This document shows, piece after piece, positions 10,122-18,917 of a DNA stretch of 64,000 nucleotides. How positions within the stretch are numbered: the first letter of the stretch is position 1; every line of letters begins with the position of its first letter. The stretch is from JAWRCU01 sp033542235 (GTDB lineage: Bacteria > Pseudomonadota > Alphaproteobacteria > Rhizobiales > Rhizobiaceae): assembly GCF_033542235.1 (NCBI RefSeq), contig NZ_JAWRCU010000008.1, positions 186,001 to 250,000 of the forward strand. The letters run 5' to 3'. The notes under the pieces are model-generated. The model was not told where the DNA came from. It searched no databases and saw nothing but the letters and a program-made list of their open reading frames with translations. The translations under genes were made by a program, and so were the position numbers.

Positions 10122-12004
10122 AACGAGACCCCCAGCATTTTCACTCGCGGCTCGCCTTCGGCATCCTGAATCAAGAGGGAGAGAGGACGCCCCCGCCGGT
10201 TTGGGCTGGCGCTTTCAGTGAGGCGGCGCGCGGCGCCGCATTCCGAGAGCAGTCGGCTTTTGAATGCCAGAACGTCCTCATTGCACTCCTTGGAGAAGCT
10301 GTTCGGAAGCGCTCCCTCGGCTACCCGCGTGAGGAACTCGTAACGGAGCAAATGCAGAGGATAAGTTGCGCTCCTTCCGCCAATCCCGAGGCTCACTCGC
10401 AAAAGGGGCATGTCGTCCGGCCCGCGATCAATCTCTATCCTTTCGCCGAAATCACTGGGTATCAGGGGAATCCGCCATACCAGGACGTCGCTGACCGGTG
10501 CGGCGCTCGTATCGAGCCCGGTGCTCACGTAAAGCATGTCACTCTCGCCTATCAGCATCCCCGTCCAGATCCGGTTCAGCCCGCACACGAGAAGCCTGAT
10601 GATCGCGGGATCCACCTCCTCGTTCCGGGATAAAGGACCCAGGATATAACGGCGATAACTGGCTGCCGACTGGAACATCGTGAGCCGCCAGGGATCGAGG
10701 CGAGCATCCCTGTCGGGCAAACGAAAGAACAGGCGTCGACGCTCATCCGCAAGGGCGGCGAGAAACTCTGTTGCCTCGCCGCGATCCTCATCGGCATCGA
10801 CATAAGCGCGGCGTAGCCGTTCGAACTCCGTGCGGACACCATGCGGATCGTCAGCGGCGACGTATCGCTGGTGGTCCTGGCGGAGGTCTTCGTCCTCTGC
10901 TCCGAAAACCAGGAGTGCGTCAAGCACGTTGGTGGTCTCAAACCCTACCCTGAAAGTACCCAGGTGGCGGAAGACGGCATACTGCTCGCGCCGGTTGTCC
11001 TTCAGATTATGACCGAACAGATTTCGATAAATCGATGCCTCATGGGCCCTTCCCTCAAGCGCGAGAGCACGGAGCCCATCAAGCCGCAGAACGCGCTCAT
11101 CGGACTTGATGTCGCCTAAGAGCGCATTTACCAGAAGTAGCAAGATCTCGCGGATCGAGACGTGAAGCCCATTGGCATCGCACAGTTCCGCCAGGGCCAG
11201 GAGACGGTTCTGAAACAGCGAATCCGCCATCACCGAATGATTCAGGCGGAGTGGAGAGCCTGAGCTGAAGGCGGGATCGTCGACTTCCTTGTCAAAGCAT
11301 TGCCATTCCTCCCGATCAAGAAGGCACTTCAGCGCTCTAGAGAGAAGGTCGCGCGTCGACATGCGGCTAAGATTCAGGAAAAGCAGATTGCGGCCGGCAC
11401 CCGGTTCGGCGCCCGTTGCTAGCATCCTTTCGATGTCCCGCCAGACATGGCGGGCCGCACTGCCTTCTACGAGCCCTTCTTTTGCCTGAACCAGCTTTCC
11501 GTCATTCGCGGCAATCACGAAGATGTCGTCGTTCGCCTGCCCCAGAACGGACTTGCCGAACAGTTCGAGCAGCGACAGCTTCTCTTCCGGCCAACGCTCA
11601 CCGCGCGGCGGCGCGAACCCGCTGAACTCGAAAATGAAGTGCACTCTGATCCGCCGTGCGCCGACCTCCACTGGCAGTACTAGATAATCGTCGCGGTTGG
11701 CACCGGACGTTCGACTGCTGTCGCCGCCAAGTCGTTCCCAGACTTCGTTGCAAAGCGAGGTCTTGCCGTCGCCGGCCGTCCCTGTCAGCACAACGTTGCA
11801 AAGCGTGCCCGAGCTCGGGTCTAAAGCCTCTGCCAGCTGCTTTGCGACGGGATGGTCAAAGCGAAGCGGCGGTACGCCATAGCGGCCTGCCAGAGCCTGG
11901 ATCGTTTCGGCATACATGCCGTCGACGCGATTGACCGGGCCGTAGCCACGAAGGAATGATATCCATCGCCCTCCCGGCGACAGCGACGCCAAATCCCTGC
12001 GCAT
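10118..12004 (-). CDS. sspF: SspF/DptF-like P-loop ATPase of the restriction module
   Basis: A 628-residue protein with a clear Walker A motif GTAGDGKTSLC near residue 73. It is preceded by a segment (FDHPVAKQLAEALDP, then CNVVLTGTAGDGKT) that recalls the DptF family. The rest is alpha/beta with no second recognisable domain. It lies 15 bases downstream of the sspD-like gene and overlaps sspG by 4 bases, so modification and restriction genes share one message. In DndFGH/SspFGH systems this ATPase works with G and H on unmodified DNA; the family role is known, the mechanism for this protein is inferred. Confidence 0.75.
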   Translation of the reverse strand: MRRDLASLSPGGRWISFLRGYGPVNRVDGMYAETIQALAGRYGVPPLRFDHPVAKQLAEALDPSSGTLCNVVLTGTAGDGKTSLCNEVWERLGGDSSRTSGANRDDYLVLPVEVGARRIRVHFIFEFSGFAPPRGERWPEEKLSLLELFGKSVLGQANDDIFVIAANDGKLVQAKEGLVEGSAARHVWRDIERMLATGAEPGAGRNLLFLNLSRMSTRDLLSRALKCLLDREEWQCFDKEVDDPAFSSGSPLRLNHSVMADSLFQNRLLALAELCDANGLHVSIREILLLLVNALLGDIKSDERVLRLDGLRALALEGRAHEASIYRNLFGHNLKDNRREQYAVFRHLGTFRVGFETTNVLDALLVFGAEDEDLRQDHQRYVAADDPHGVRTEFERLRRAYVDADEDRGEATEFLAALADERRRLFFRLPDRDARLDPWRLTMFQSAASYRRYILGPLSRNEEVDPAIIRLLVCGLNRIWTGMLIGESDMLYVSTGLDTSAAPVSDVLVWRIPLIPSDFGERIEIDRGPDDMPLLRVSLGIGGRSATYPLHLLRYEFLTRVAEGALPNSFSKECNEDVLAFKSRLLSECGAARRLTESASPNRRGRPLSLLIQDAEGEPRVKMLGVSF

Positions 12005-12018
12005 CGCGCCAGCGAGCC

Positions 12019-12831
12019 TCAGAGCTGACAGATCATGCAGCCGTCGCGCGGGCTATCGTCTAGCCCGAGCCCGCCCAGCACATTTGCAAGAGGCCGATTT
12101 GACCGCCGTGCACGCTTGCGCTCCTGCGACTTGCGCCAATTCTCCTCGATTTCTGCCATGCGCTCCGGCGCCTCGAGTTCCGCCAGGGGTTCGTCACCCC
12201 AATAGAAGACCTGTCCATTGACCCGATTGGGCTTTTCATAGGCTTTGGCTTCTTCGAACCTCTCAGGATAGTGCTGCTTCAAACGGACCCACTCGATCTT
12301 CTGCTGGTAGAAGCAGAAGAAGCAGCCCGATCGGGTGCGGCCCCAGCTCGTGTAAGGCGGCATGCCAAGTCCCGCATCCTCGAGAATGCGCACCACACCA
12401 TCATAGTCGATGCCGTCCTCACGGAAAGGAAAGACGGCCTTGATGTTAGGCTTGTGGCTGACATAGCCGACGCGATCCTCGTCGGCGCGAATGCCGACAT
12501 AATTGATACACGGCTCCTCACCGACGTAGGTCTCGAATGGCTTGAGCTTCAATAGCTCGGTGCACCACCGACGCTTGTTGGATGGCAGCATGCCGCCCTT
12601 TGTTCGCAGGACATCATCGAAGCTCTCTCGCGTGGTCGTGCGAACAACCCGTTTGCCAAGATACGCCTCGAGCCGCTCGACGTAATCGAGTGTATCGGGC
12701 AGCTCCTTGCCGGTATCGTGGAATATGTATTCCATCTCCGGCACGCGGTCGCGCAGGTATATGGCGAGTGCCGTGCTGTCCTTCCCACCGGAAAGACTAA
12801 GGATGTGGCGAACGGGAGTGCTGGTCGTCAT
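12019..12831 (-). CDS. sspD: SspD/DndC-like PAPS-reductase-family sulfur-transfer enzyme
   Basis: A 270-residue PAPS reductase/ATP pyrophosphatase family protein. It has the ATP-binding PP-loop SLSGGKDSTALA near residues 12-23 and FHDTGKELPDT, the product-side strand of the fold. Cysteines lie at RRWCTELLK, SGCFFC and the C-terminal CMICQL, any of which could bind an Fe-S cluster or receive sulfur. In phosphorothioation this protein activates the DNA phosphate with ATP and accepts sulfur from the cysteine desulfurase. It is shorter than typical DndC, which fits the Ssp rather than the Dnd branch. It lies 52 bases after the sspC-like gene and 14 bases before sspF. Confidence 0.8.
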   Translation of the reverse strand: MTTSTPVRHILSLSGGKDSTALAIYLRDRVPEMEYIFHDTGKELPDTLDYVERLEAYLGKRVVRTTTRESFDDVLRTKGGMLPSNKRRWCTELLKLKPFETYVGEEPCINYVGIRADEDRVGYVSHKPNIKAVFPFREDGIDYDGVVRILEDAGLGMPPYTSWGRTRSGCFFCFYQQKIEWVRLKQHYPERFEEAKAYEKPNRVNGQVFYWGDEPLAELEAPERMAEIEENWRKSQERKRARRSNRPLANVLGGLGLDDSPRDGCMICQL

Positions 12832-12883
12832 TGAAAGCCCCTAGTCGACCATCTTTCACGATTCATGCGCGTTGGTCCAGTCC

Positions 12884-15800
12884 CTACACGTCCGAAGTCG
12901 GTTCATCGCGTTCGGCTCGCGCAAGGAGTGCGCGCGTCATTGCCAACATGCCGGCACGCCCGTGTCTATCGATGAGTGCGCCAAGCTCCCTTTCGAGAGC
13001 CGCCACATCGGCGTCGTCCGCCTGTCCGCGTAGCAGGTCCTCGAGCTCACGGCCGTCCCCCGCGGTAATAACTAGCCGGAAGACGGCCTCACCTGCCGCG
13101 CCTTCCGTCTTGAGGCTGTCCTTATGTGCTATCTCCACGCGCATGAACCGGCGTGAAAGAAGCTTGAGGCGATTATGAAACTCACGCTCATCGGGCTCCG
13201 CCCAGCGCTCGGGCGGCTTCCTCGCCAGGAAGCTGGCAATCGATTCCAGCCAGAGCTTGGGCGTCAGTTTTTGATCGGCAAGGCGCAACGCGAAGCTCTT
13301 GAGCTCGGGGTCGGTAACGGAGGCCACCAATGGCTCGGCCCGTCGCGCTAACGTCGTTTGCAGCACCTCCAGGCTTCCTGTGCATTCCATTGCAGTGCCG
13401 AGCGATTCGGCAATTCGGTCGAGCAAGGCGGGATACGCGGCATGCAGATCGTGCACCGATTTGGCGATTGCAGATACGAACGCATCGAGCCGTTCTTCAT
13501 CCAACTCTTCGTCGGCGCTGAACGGCTCGAGCCCGCATGCCCGCGGTAGGTCGCGGAACAGCATCGCGGTAGGATCCTGCACCCGTATCAGAACGTTGCG
13601 GACAGAAGCCGCAGTCACGTTGAGATTGCGCGTGCGACGCGCGTGGTCCGGCAGCCGCGCCACGAACTGCATGAGCGGGCGAACCACGTCGAGCAGATCG
13701 GGCGAGTCCGCCGCGTTCGGCACGCCCACTACCTCGGCCAGCCGTTTGAACACGGCGGTGCGCACACCCTCAACCGCGCAATGCTGGAGCGTGAAGAATT
13801 CAGGCTCCTTGAGCATGCGCATGAACTCGGGTCCGCCCGCCTTCTCGAGATAGGTCCCTTCCTCGTAGACCGCCGTGTGGTGCCAATAGGCGGCAAGATA
13901 GATCGCCACGAGCAGCGGGATCAGTCCATCGCGAATGCCGTAATCGGGCCCCTTCAGTGCTGCGGCCACTTCTAGATAGGGTACGCGGCGATCCTCTTCG
14001 CGTCGCAGGACCTCGCCGATGCGGTCGAGTGCGGGCGCGATATTGAGGGGGTCGGGATCTGGACGAACGATCTGCCAACGCTCATCGCGGCAGATGTGAA
14101 CATTGCCGGCGCGCACGATCGAGAGATAGGCAGCCATCTCGGGCGGCATGTGGGTCTCATCGAGACCGAGCAGCGGCTTGTCCGCCGCCTGAGCGAGCGC
14201 CTCGATCAGGAGGGTGCGTGCGCGCGCCGCTGCCGAACTGAGCTGGCGACGGTTGAGCAGTTCGTTTGTGACGATCGGCGCTTTCCGGAACGCCGCATCG
14301 CAGACGTCCGACAATGCTTCGGTGAGCTGTCGGCCCGAACGGACATCTAGCGGGGCCCCGCAATAGAACCAGCGGGTCACCACCGAGCCACTCCCCTTGA
14401 AATCGATAAGGCCGGCGAGCGCACGACGCAGCCGATCCTCGGCCATCGCGATCTGCCGAGCGATTTCCTCCCGCGCGATACGATCTCCAGACAGCGCAGG
14501 CGTCTCGTTGGCGACCCAGGTCCAGGCATCGAAGTCGCGCAAGAGCGGCGCGAGCTCGCCTACTGTCGGGGGGACGCCCACCACTAAGGTTTTTGGCCAA
14601 GCCTGGTAAGCGGCGATCATCGCAAGGGCCGTTTCGCGCTCACGCTCATTGCGCGCGAGCACGATCAGCAGATGGCCGTCAGCCGCCTTGGGCGCCGATG
14701 CGTGTAGCGCATCGGCGAGCGCCACCACGGGAACGTAGCTTACGTCGAAGTGCCGCATGGTGCCAGTTTCGACATAGTGGCGGCGTGCCACGAGCGGCTC
14801 CGTCGGAAGCACCGGGCGCAGGGCCGCGATCAAATCGGCATTTTGCGATACCGCGGCGAGCCCTTGTTCGAAAGCGGCCTGCAAGTCGACGCTGGTGTGG
14901 GGCCACAAGCACAGCCCGCCGCCGGCTCCGCGATCATACAGGATCCGGCTTTCATCCTTCAGTCGGCGCACTGCAGCTTCGGCTTGGCTTCGAACCGTCT
15001 CGTCCGCGAGCATCTGCACCAGAAGCTCTGGTGTGAGCGAAAAGCCGGGGTCGTCGAGCAGGTTGATGAGACCTACCGTCTTCAAGACGTTCCGCTCCAA
15101 GGGCGTCTTCGCAGCGGCCGAGCGAACCACGCCTTCCACGAGGTTCCAACGAACGCTACTGGCGCCGCCAGCCAATGTTCCGCTCAGATTCTGGCTAAGG
15201 TAGTCATAGAGGTCGTGCAGCCGATAAGGCTCATGGTTCGTTAGGGGCTGGCCGGCATGGGCGAGTAGCCCGCCAGGCTCCGCCGAGGACAGGAAGCTGA
15301 AGAGCGAGCGCTCGTTCTGCCCGAACCGGCGCAGCAGGCGCGACAGGACGGGCAAGACGAAGGCGTCGAGCGGCGCCAGGGCGGGAGCAATGGCATCGAG
15401 ACTGTCAAGATTGGCACCAGGGCCGTACCAGCCGGCCGCCACAGCGGTCTGCAACTGCGCCTTGGCCCGGCAACCAAGCGCCTTTGGCAGCTGGCTTTCG
15501 TCGAGACCGAGCGCAGCGGCAACGAGCGCGGCGCTCTGCTCAAGCGGCGGCGCGAACACAATTTCCTCGAATCGGCCGCTGACCTTTTCCCACTCGCGCC
15601 GGTCGGTACTGGGCAGATCGCGCGCATAAGCGGTCACTGCCTGGTGAAGGACGGCCACGACAACTAGCGGTGCCACTCCGCTACGTGCGGCAGCTTCGGC
15701 CAGGTTCTGAAGGAGTTGGAGATCGCCGTCTCCGGGCGCTCCGGCGGCAAATTCGAGATTCTTGCCGAGCTCGTCAAAAACGATGAGGAGACCCGACGCG

Positions 15801-16318
15801 ATTTGCTGCGTACGAACCCAGTCGCCCACGGCCGAAACCAGGTCAAGCACCGCTGAGGGGCCCAGCGGATGTTCCGCGCTCAATTGCTTCGCCAGCGCTC
15901 GCGGCGGCACGTGATCGAGGCGCCCAATAGTTTGGCGCAGCGCCCGGACAAGGCTTTCGGCAACGGGCTCGCGTTCACCTACCACCAGCACCGGCTCGAG
16001 GCGAACTGCCGGATCGGCGGTCCGCAGGTCGACAGGAAGCACCGCGCCGGCGCGCGCAGCGTGGCGGGCGAACGCCAGCATGAAGCTCGATTTACCCGAA
16101 CCGTAATCGCCCGTGAGGCGCCATGCCCGAGCGGTGCTGCAAAACTGCAGGCCCTGCCCGATCCGCTCGAAGGTAGCGGCCACGAACGGCGTGACTACGT
16201 AGTAGGCCGAAGCGCTCGGGTCCGCATAATCGCGTTCTATCTGAACCGAGCGCAGATGCTGCGGACGGATCTTGAGCAGATCGCGCATGGTTTTCGCTTT
16301 GGTTTCGGTCTTAAGCAT
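12884..16318 (-). CDS. sspC: SspC-like large P-loop ATPase
   Basis: A 1144-residue ATPase. Walker A is GDYGSGKSSFML near residue 69 and Walker B is LLIVFDELGKNLEF near residue 177. The layout recalls the BREX PglY/DUF6079-type AAA proteins, which fits the ATPase partner found with SspB. It starts inside the end of sspB with an 8-base overlap (ATGCTTAA). An alternative start at the internal MRDLLKIRP lies 10 codons downstream. The gene order DUF4007 protein, P-loop ATPase, PAPS-reductase-like protein is the sspB-sspC-sspD core of single-strand phosphorothioation. ATPase activity is inferred from motifs; the exact part it plays in placing sulfur is not visible. Confidence 0.75.
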   Translation of the reverse strand: MLKTETKAKTMRDLLKIRPQHLRSVQIERDYADPSASAYYVVTPFVAATFERIGQGLQFCSTARAWRLTGDYGSGKSSFMLAFARHAARAGAVLPVDLRTADPAVRLEPVLVVGEREPVAESLVRALRQTIGRLDHVPPRALAKQLSAEHPLGPSAVLDLVSAVGDWVRTQQIASGLLIVFDELGKNLEFAAGAPGDGDLQLLQNLAEAAARSGVAPLVVVAVLHQAVTAYARDLPSTDRREWEKVSGRFEEIVFAPPLEQSAALVAAALGLDESQLPKALGCRAKAQLQTAVAAGWYGPGANLDSLDAIAPALAPLDAFVLPVLSRLLRRFGQNERSLFSFLSSAEPGGLLAHAGQPLTNHEPYRLHDLYDYLSQNLSGTLAGGASSVRWNLVEGVVRSAAAKTPLERNVLKTVGLINLLDDPGFSLTPELLVQMLADETVRSQAEAAVRRLKDESRILYDRGAGGGLCLWPHTSVDLQAAFEQGLAAVSQNADLIAALRPVLPTEPLVARRHYVETGTMRHFDVSYVPVVALADALHASAPKAADGHLLIVLARNERERETALAMIAAYQAWPKTLVVGVPPTVGELAPLLRDFDAWTWVANETPALSGDRIAREEIARQIAMAEDRLRRALAGLIDFKGSGSVVTRWFYCGAPLDVRSGRQLTEALSDVCDAAFRKAPIVTNELLNRRQLSSAAARARTLLIEALAQAADKPLLGLDETHMPPEMAAYLSIVRAGNVHICRDERWQIVRPDPDPLNIAPALDRIGEVLRREEDRRVPYLEVAAALKGPDYGIRDGLIPLLVAIYLAAYWHHTAVYEEGTYLEKAGGPEFMRMLKEPEFFTLQHCAVEGVRTAVFKRLAEVVGVPNAADSPDLLDVVRPLMQFVARLPDHARRTRNLNVTAASVRNVLIRVQDPTAMLFRDLPRACGLEPFSADEELDEERLDAFVSAIAKSVHDLHAAYPALLDRIAESLGTAMECTGSLEVLQTTLARRAEPLVASVTDPELKSFALRLADQKLTPKLWLESIASFLARKPPERWAEPDEREFHNRLKLLSRRFMRVEIAHKDSLKTEGAAGEAVFRLVITAGDGRELEDLLRGQADDADVAALERELGALIDRHGRAGMLAMTRALLARAERDEPTSDV

Positions 16319-17270
16319 GGGCGGCGCGCTTCACGGCTTCCGGGGAATAGATGGTCGCCAGTCGATGCGCGATCGGCGGGAAATTGCGGATCCGACGAAG
16401 CTGCTGTTGGTTGAGGCTTTCGACCAACCTAATCTCCGCGTCCACCCGACCTAGCATTTCCAGACGACTGCGCAACTCGCTCTCGGGCATACGAAATACA
16501 CGTCCGGGACTGCCCGGTTCGCTCACCACTTGGTGGAACGGAATGGTGTCTTCGTTGCCGCTACGCGCTTCCCACCAGGCCATCAGGCAGTAGCGAAAGA
16601 GTGCCTGACTTATCGCCCGTTTCGGCGAGAGATCGAAGCCATAGACCGGCTCACGACGCCCCAGCCCTTCGAGTTCGCCAGCCGGTCGAATGAGACCCAG
16701 CGAGGTCAAGGGACAGTCGAGCCCATCCTCGCCCAGGCGGCCACCGCGCGGCGTGCAATATGTGCGCAGCCAGACATCGAAATGCTGCTTGAGGCTGACC
16801 TCTGACAAGCTTCGTCCGCTGCGCTCAGCCTCTTTCGCAAAAGCCGACAACACCGCAGAGGCCGTGAAGGTGGGATCGTTCCAACGATTGAACAGCAGCT
16901 CCCAGGCGAAAAATCGACCGGGCTCTTGTGTGGAAATCTTCCAATGGAGCCACCACAGCGTCTGCACATCCTCCAGATAGCGATCGTGCCCATTAGGGCC
17001 GAAAATCGCATCGCCTTCGTCGGTCAAGCGCCAACCGGTAGTGTCTCTGAAGGCCACGCCATAGGCATCGGCCCAGCAACGCAGGGCTTCTACCATGTTC
17101 TTGCCGAGGCCGAGAGTCACCACGCCATCAAGCACGCTGCCGAGAACATCGCGCCCTTCACTCAGGCCCTTGGCGACCTTGGGAAGCCAGGCGATCCGAA
17201 GCGGAAAGGTCTGATGTCCGCCAAATCGAAACGCGTCGGCGGTCTGTTCTCTGCTACTTCTGCTACTCAT
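16311..17270 (-). CDS. sspB: SspB-like DUF4007 protein (DNA nickase of phosphorothioation)
   Basis: A 319-residue protein with the DUF4007 N-terminal signature FRFGGHQTFPLR (residues 14-25) and LGLGKNMVEALRCWADA, which marks SspB. In the characterised Ssp system SspB nicks DNA and is needed for sulfur incorporation on one strand. The start is set at the ATG at 17270; a TTG at 17303 in the same frame would add 11 residues but is less likely. It is the first gene of the operon, with about 340 bases of gene-free sequence upstream that must carry the promoter. No clear promoter was recognised. Family assignment is good; activity is inferred. Confidence 0.8.
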   Translation of the reverse strand: MSSRSSREQTADAFRFGGHQTFPLRIAWLPKVAKGLSEGRDVLGSVLDGVVTLGLGKNMVEALRCWADAYGVAFRDTTGWRLTDEGDAIFGPNGHDRYLEDVQTLWWLHWKISTQEPGRFFAWELLFNRWNDPTFTASAVLSAFAKEAERSGRSLSEVSLKQHFDVWLRTYCTPRGGRLGEDGLDCPLTSLGLIRPAGELEGLGRREPVYGFDLSPKRAISQALFRYCLMAWWEARSGNEDTIPFHQVVSEPGSPGRVFRMPESELRSRLEMLGRVDAEIRLVESLNQQQLRRIRNFPPIAHRLATIYSPEAVKRAAHA

Positions 17271-17544
17271 GTCAGTTTGCTCACGAGGCGGAACGATAAT
17301 CAAGAATCACGCAGAACTCTACCAGTGGTCGTTCCATTCTGGCGATCTATCCCCAGAGCGGTCACCTTCAAGCTGGACACCCTGATTCAGGCTGTACAAA
17401 CGGCGGCTTTTCGCCGCGTCGAACGTCCGAGACGAAGGAGCTTGCTGAAATCACCGGCGCATCCCGCGAGCGTCAGCTTACCGCATCTCGTGCCCGGCTC
17501 CGGACAGGCAGAAGACGGCCCACCAGAACGGTCATCCAGTTTTT
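17271..17544. other. Gene-free region upstream of the ssp operon
   Basis: No gene is supported here. The stretch should hold the promoter of the minus-strand defence operon. The part at about 17390-17540 reads like non-native debris: a short minus-strand frame with no start context and no family I recognise. It leads directly into a diverged MFS gene fragment. It is treated as an island-edge scar. Confidence 0.4.
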
Positions 17545-17624
17545 TCGCGACTTCGCTCACCGCGCTCATCGTCCTGCGCGCGCTCTATGGCATCACGATG
17601 GGCGGCGAGTTGGGGGTCGGGGCT
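17545..17624 (+). pseudogene. Remnant of an MFS transporter gene
   Basis: About 79 bases align without gaps to positions 20448-20526 inside the intact MFS gene downstream. I counted roughly 10 mismatches (about 87% identity), most of them silent or conservative. The reading frame gives LTALIVLRALYGITMGGELGVGA, against LTALIVLRALYGIAMGGEWGVGA in the intact gene, and then stops at TAG. No flanking part of an MFS protein is present. It is a fragment of a related, not identical, transporter gene, probably left at the boundary of inserted DNA. Confidence 0.75.
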
Positions 17625-17642
17625 TAGCTCAAGCCATACGTG

Positions 17643-18713
17643 TCAGGCAGCTTTCGCACCGAAAGCGGCTAGCTGGAGCACTTCCAGAAAGGTGGCGAAC
17701 TGGTGCCCCGGATTCAGCTCGGGCCTTTTCGAATGCCTGAGCGCCGCAGCAGAAAGCCGAGCATAGCACGCGTCGTCGTCCCACAGGCGTCGGAGCGCAG
17801 CAACCCAGTCGTCCAGCGGAGCGTCGTAGTCCAGCACGATGCCGCCTTCGCCAATTGATTCCGGCAAACCGCCACGCGTCGATCCGAGCACGGGAATGCC
17901 GCTGAATTGGGCTTCCGATGCCACGCGCCCCCAAGCCTCTTCCCATTTGCTCGGCATCAGCACGACTCGCGCCTTGCCATACACAGACCTCATGTTATAG
18001 GTCCGAGAATACAACGCCACGTTCGGAAGTTCCTGAAGACGCCGCAATAGAGTTCTTTTATATTCGTCGTTTAGTGCCCAGCTTTCGTTGAACGAAAACG
18101 GTATGTCGGGGCATCGCCGTGCAATCTCGATTGCCAGATCCACACCTTTGATCGGATACGGATTGATGAACGTGACGTTTTCTCGGGAACTCGTCGTGCG
18201 ATACAAGGAGGCGTCGATCAAAGGGGGGATGACGGTCGAACTGACGCCGAAGGCTTGCTTGTAGCGGGCTGCGGTAAACTGCGAATTCGAGATGTAGCTC
18301 GCGAGACGCAGGTCTGCTGGATTTCCGCCGAGTTCGTCGAACTCGACATTTCGAAAGTACAGAACGACGGGAATTCCGCTGCTCTCGAGGCTGCTCGCTA
18401 TCTTCATGGTGTCGCCATTCTGGACGACAGCCACATCTGGTCTGAACCGCTCGGCCACCTCGGTTGCAGCAGTAGGATCCCACGCGCGGAAGACGGGGTA
18501 GCCCATCCTTTCGTCCCTGGCGAAAAGCTTGCGCTTAAGCCGCTTGTTGACCCGTGCCCGAAATGCAGTCCAATCGCCGCCTCTCAGCTTGCAGAGCACG
18601 GCAGGGTGATGTCCGTGCTTCCTGAGTTCGGTGGCCAGTTGATGCGTGCTCGATTGAGCGCCTCCAGCGATTTGCGGCAGGTAAGCGTTTCCGGTGGTAA
18701 ACAGGATGCGCAA
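17643..18713 (-). CDS. GT4-family glycosyltransferase (GT-B fold)
   Basis: A 356-residue protein with the GT-B N-terminal start MRILFTTGNAYLPQIAGGAQ, a glycine-rich acceptor-side loop. The C-terminal donor site is GT4-like: VVLMPSKWEEAWGRVASEAQ contains the E-x7-E pair, followed by GIPVLGSTRGGLPESIGEGG. Such enzymes are retaining glycosyltransferases that use nucleotide sugars to build surface polysaccharides or glycolipids at the inner membrane face. A GT2 enzyme on the same strand lies 204 bases upstream, so the two may share a pathway. Donor and acceptor cannot be assigned. No polysaccharide polymerase or flippase is visible nearby. Confidence 0.85.
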   Translation of the reverse strand: MRILFTTGNAYLPQIAGGAQSSTHQLATELRKHGHHPAVLCKLRGGDWTAFRARVNKRLKRKLFARDERMGYPVFRAWDPTAATEVAERFRPDVAVVQNGDTMKIASSLESSGIPVVLYFRNVEFDELGGNPADLRLASYISNSQFTAARYKQAFGVSSTVIPPLIDASLYRTTSSRENVTFINPYPIKGVDLAIEIARRCPDIPFSFNESWALNDEYKRTLLRRLQELPNVALYSRTYNMRSVYGKARVVLMPSKWEEAWGRVASEAQFSGIPVLGSTRGGLPESIGEGGIVLDYDAPLDDWVAALRRLWDDDACYARLSAAALRHSKRPELNPGHQFATFLEVLQLAAFGAKAA

Positions 18714-18917
18714 TTGCTGCTCCTATGGTCGCCGCTCGCGCAATCTCCTGCCGCCGACGTGCTCGAGCTTTACGGGTGCGTGAATAGGGTTCGCGCAGCC
18801 CGCTCTCCTCGGGCTGCTACCCGCTCGCTTTTCGCCAACCGATCCATCTATAGCGCCTGCGCCACCGGTCTAGGGTTGCACGGGGGGAGTACAGCAGTTT
18901 CAGCGATCCCGGCCCAA

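Noticed and set aside
3334..12004. Alternative reading as a DndFGH module of a double-strand Dnd system
   Set aside because: F, G and H resemble Dpt proteins, but the modification genes are DUF4007 protein, P-loop ATPase and a short PAPS-reductase-like protein, with no DndD or DndE. This is the Ssp arrangement.
17387..17569. Minus-strand 60-codon frame upstream of the ssp operon
   Set aside because: It overlaps the MFS remnant, has no ribosome-binding site and no family I know. Probably debris at the island edge.
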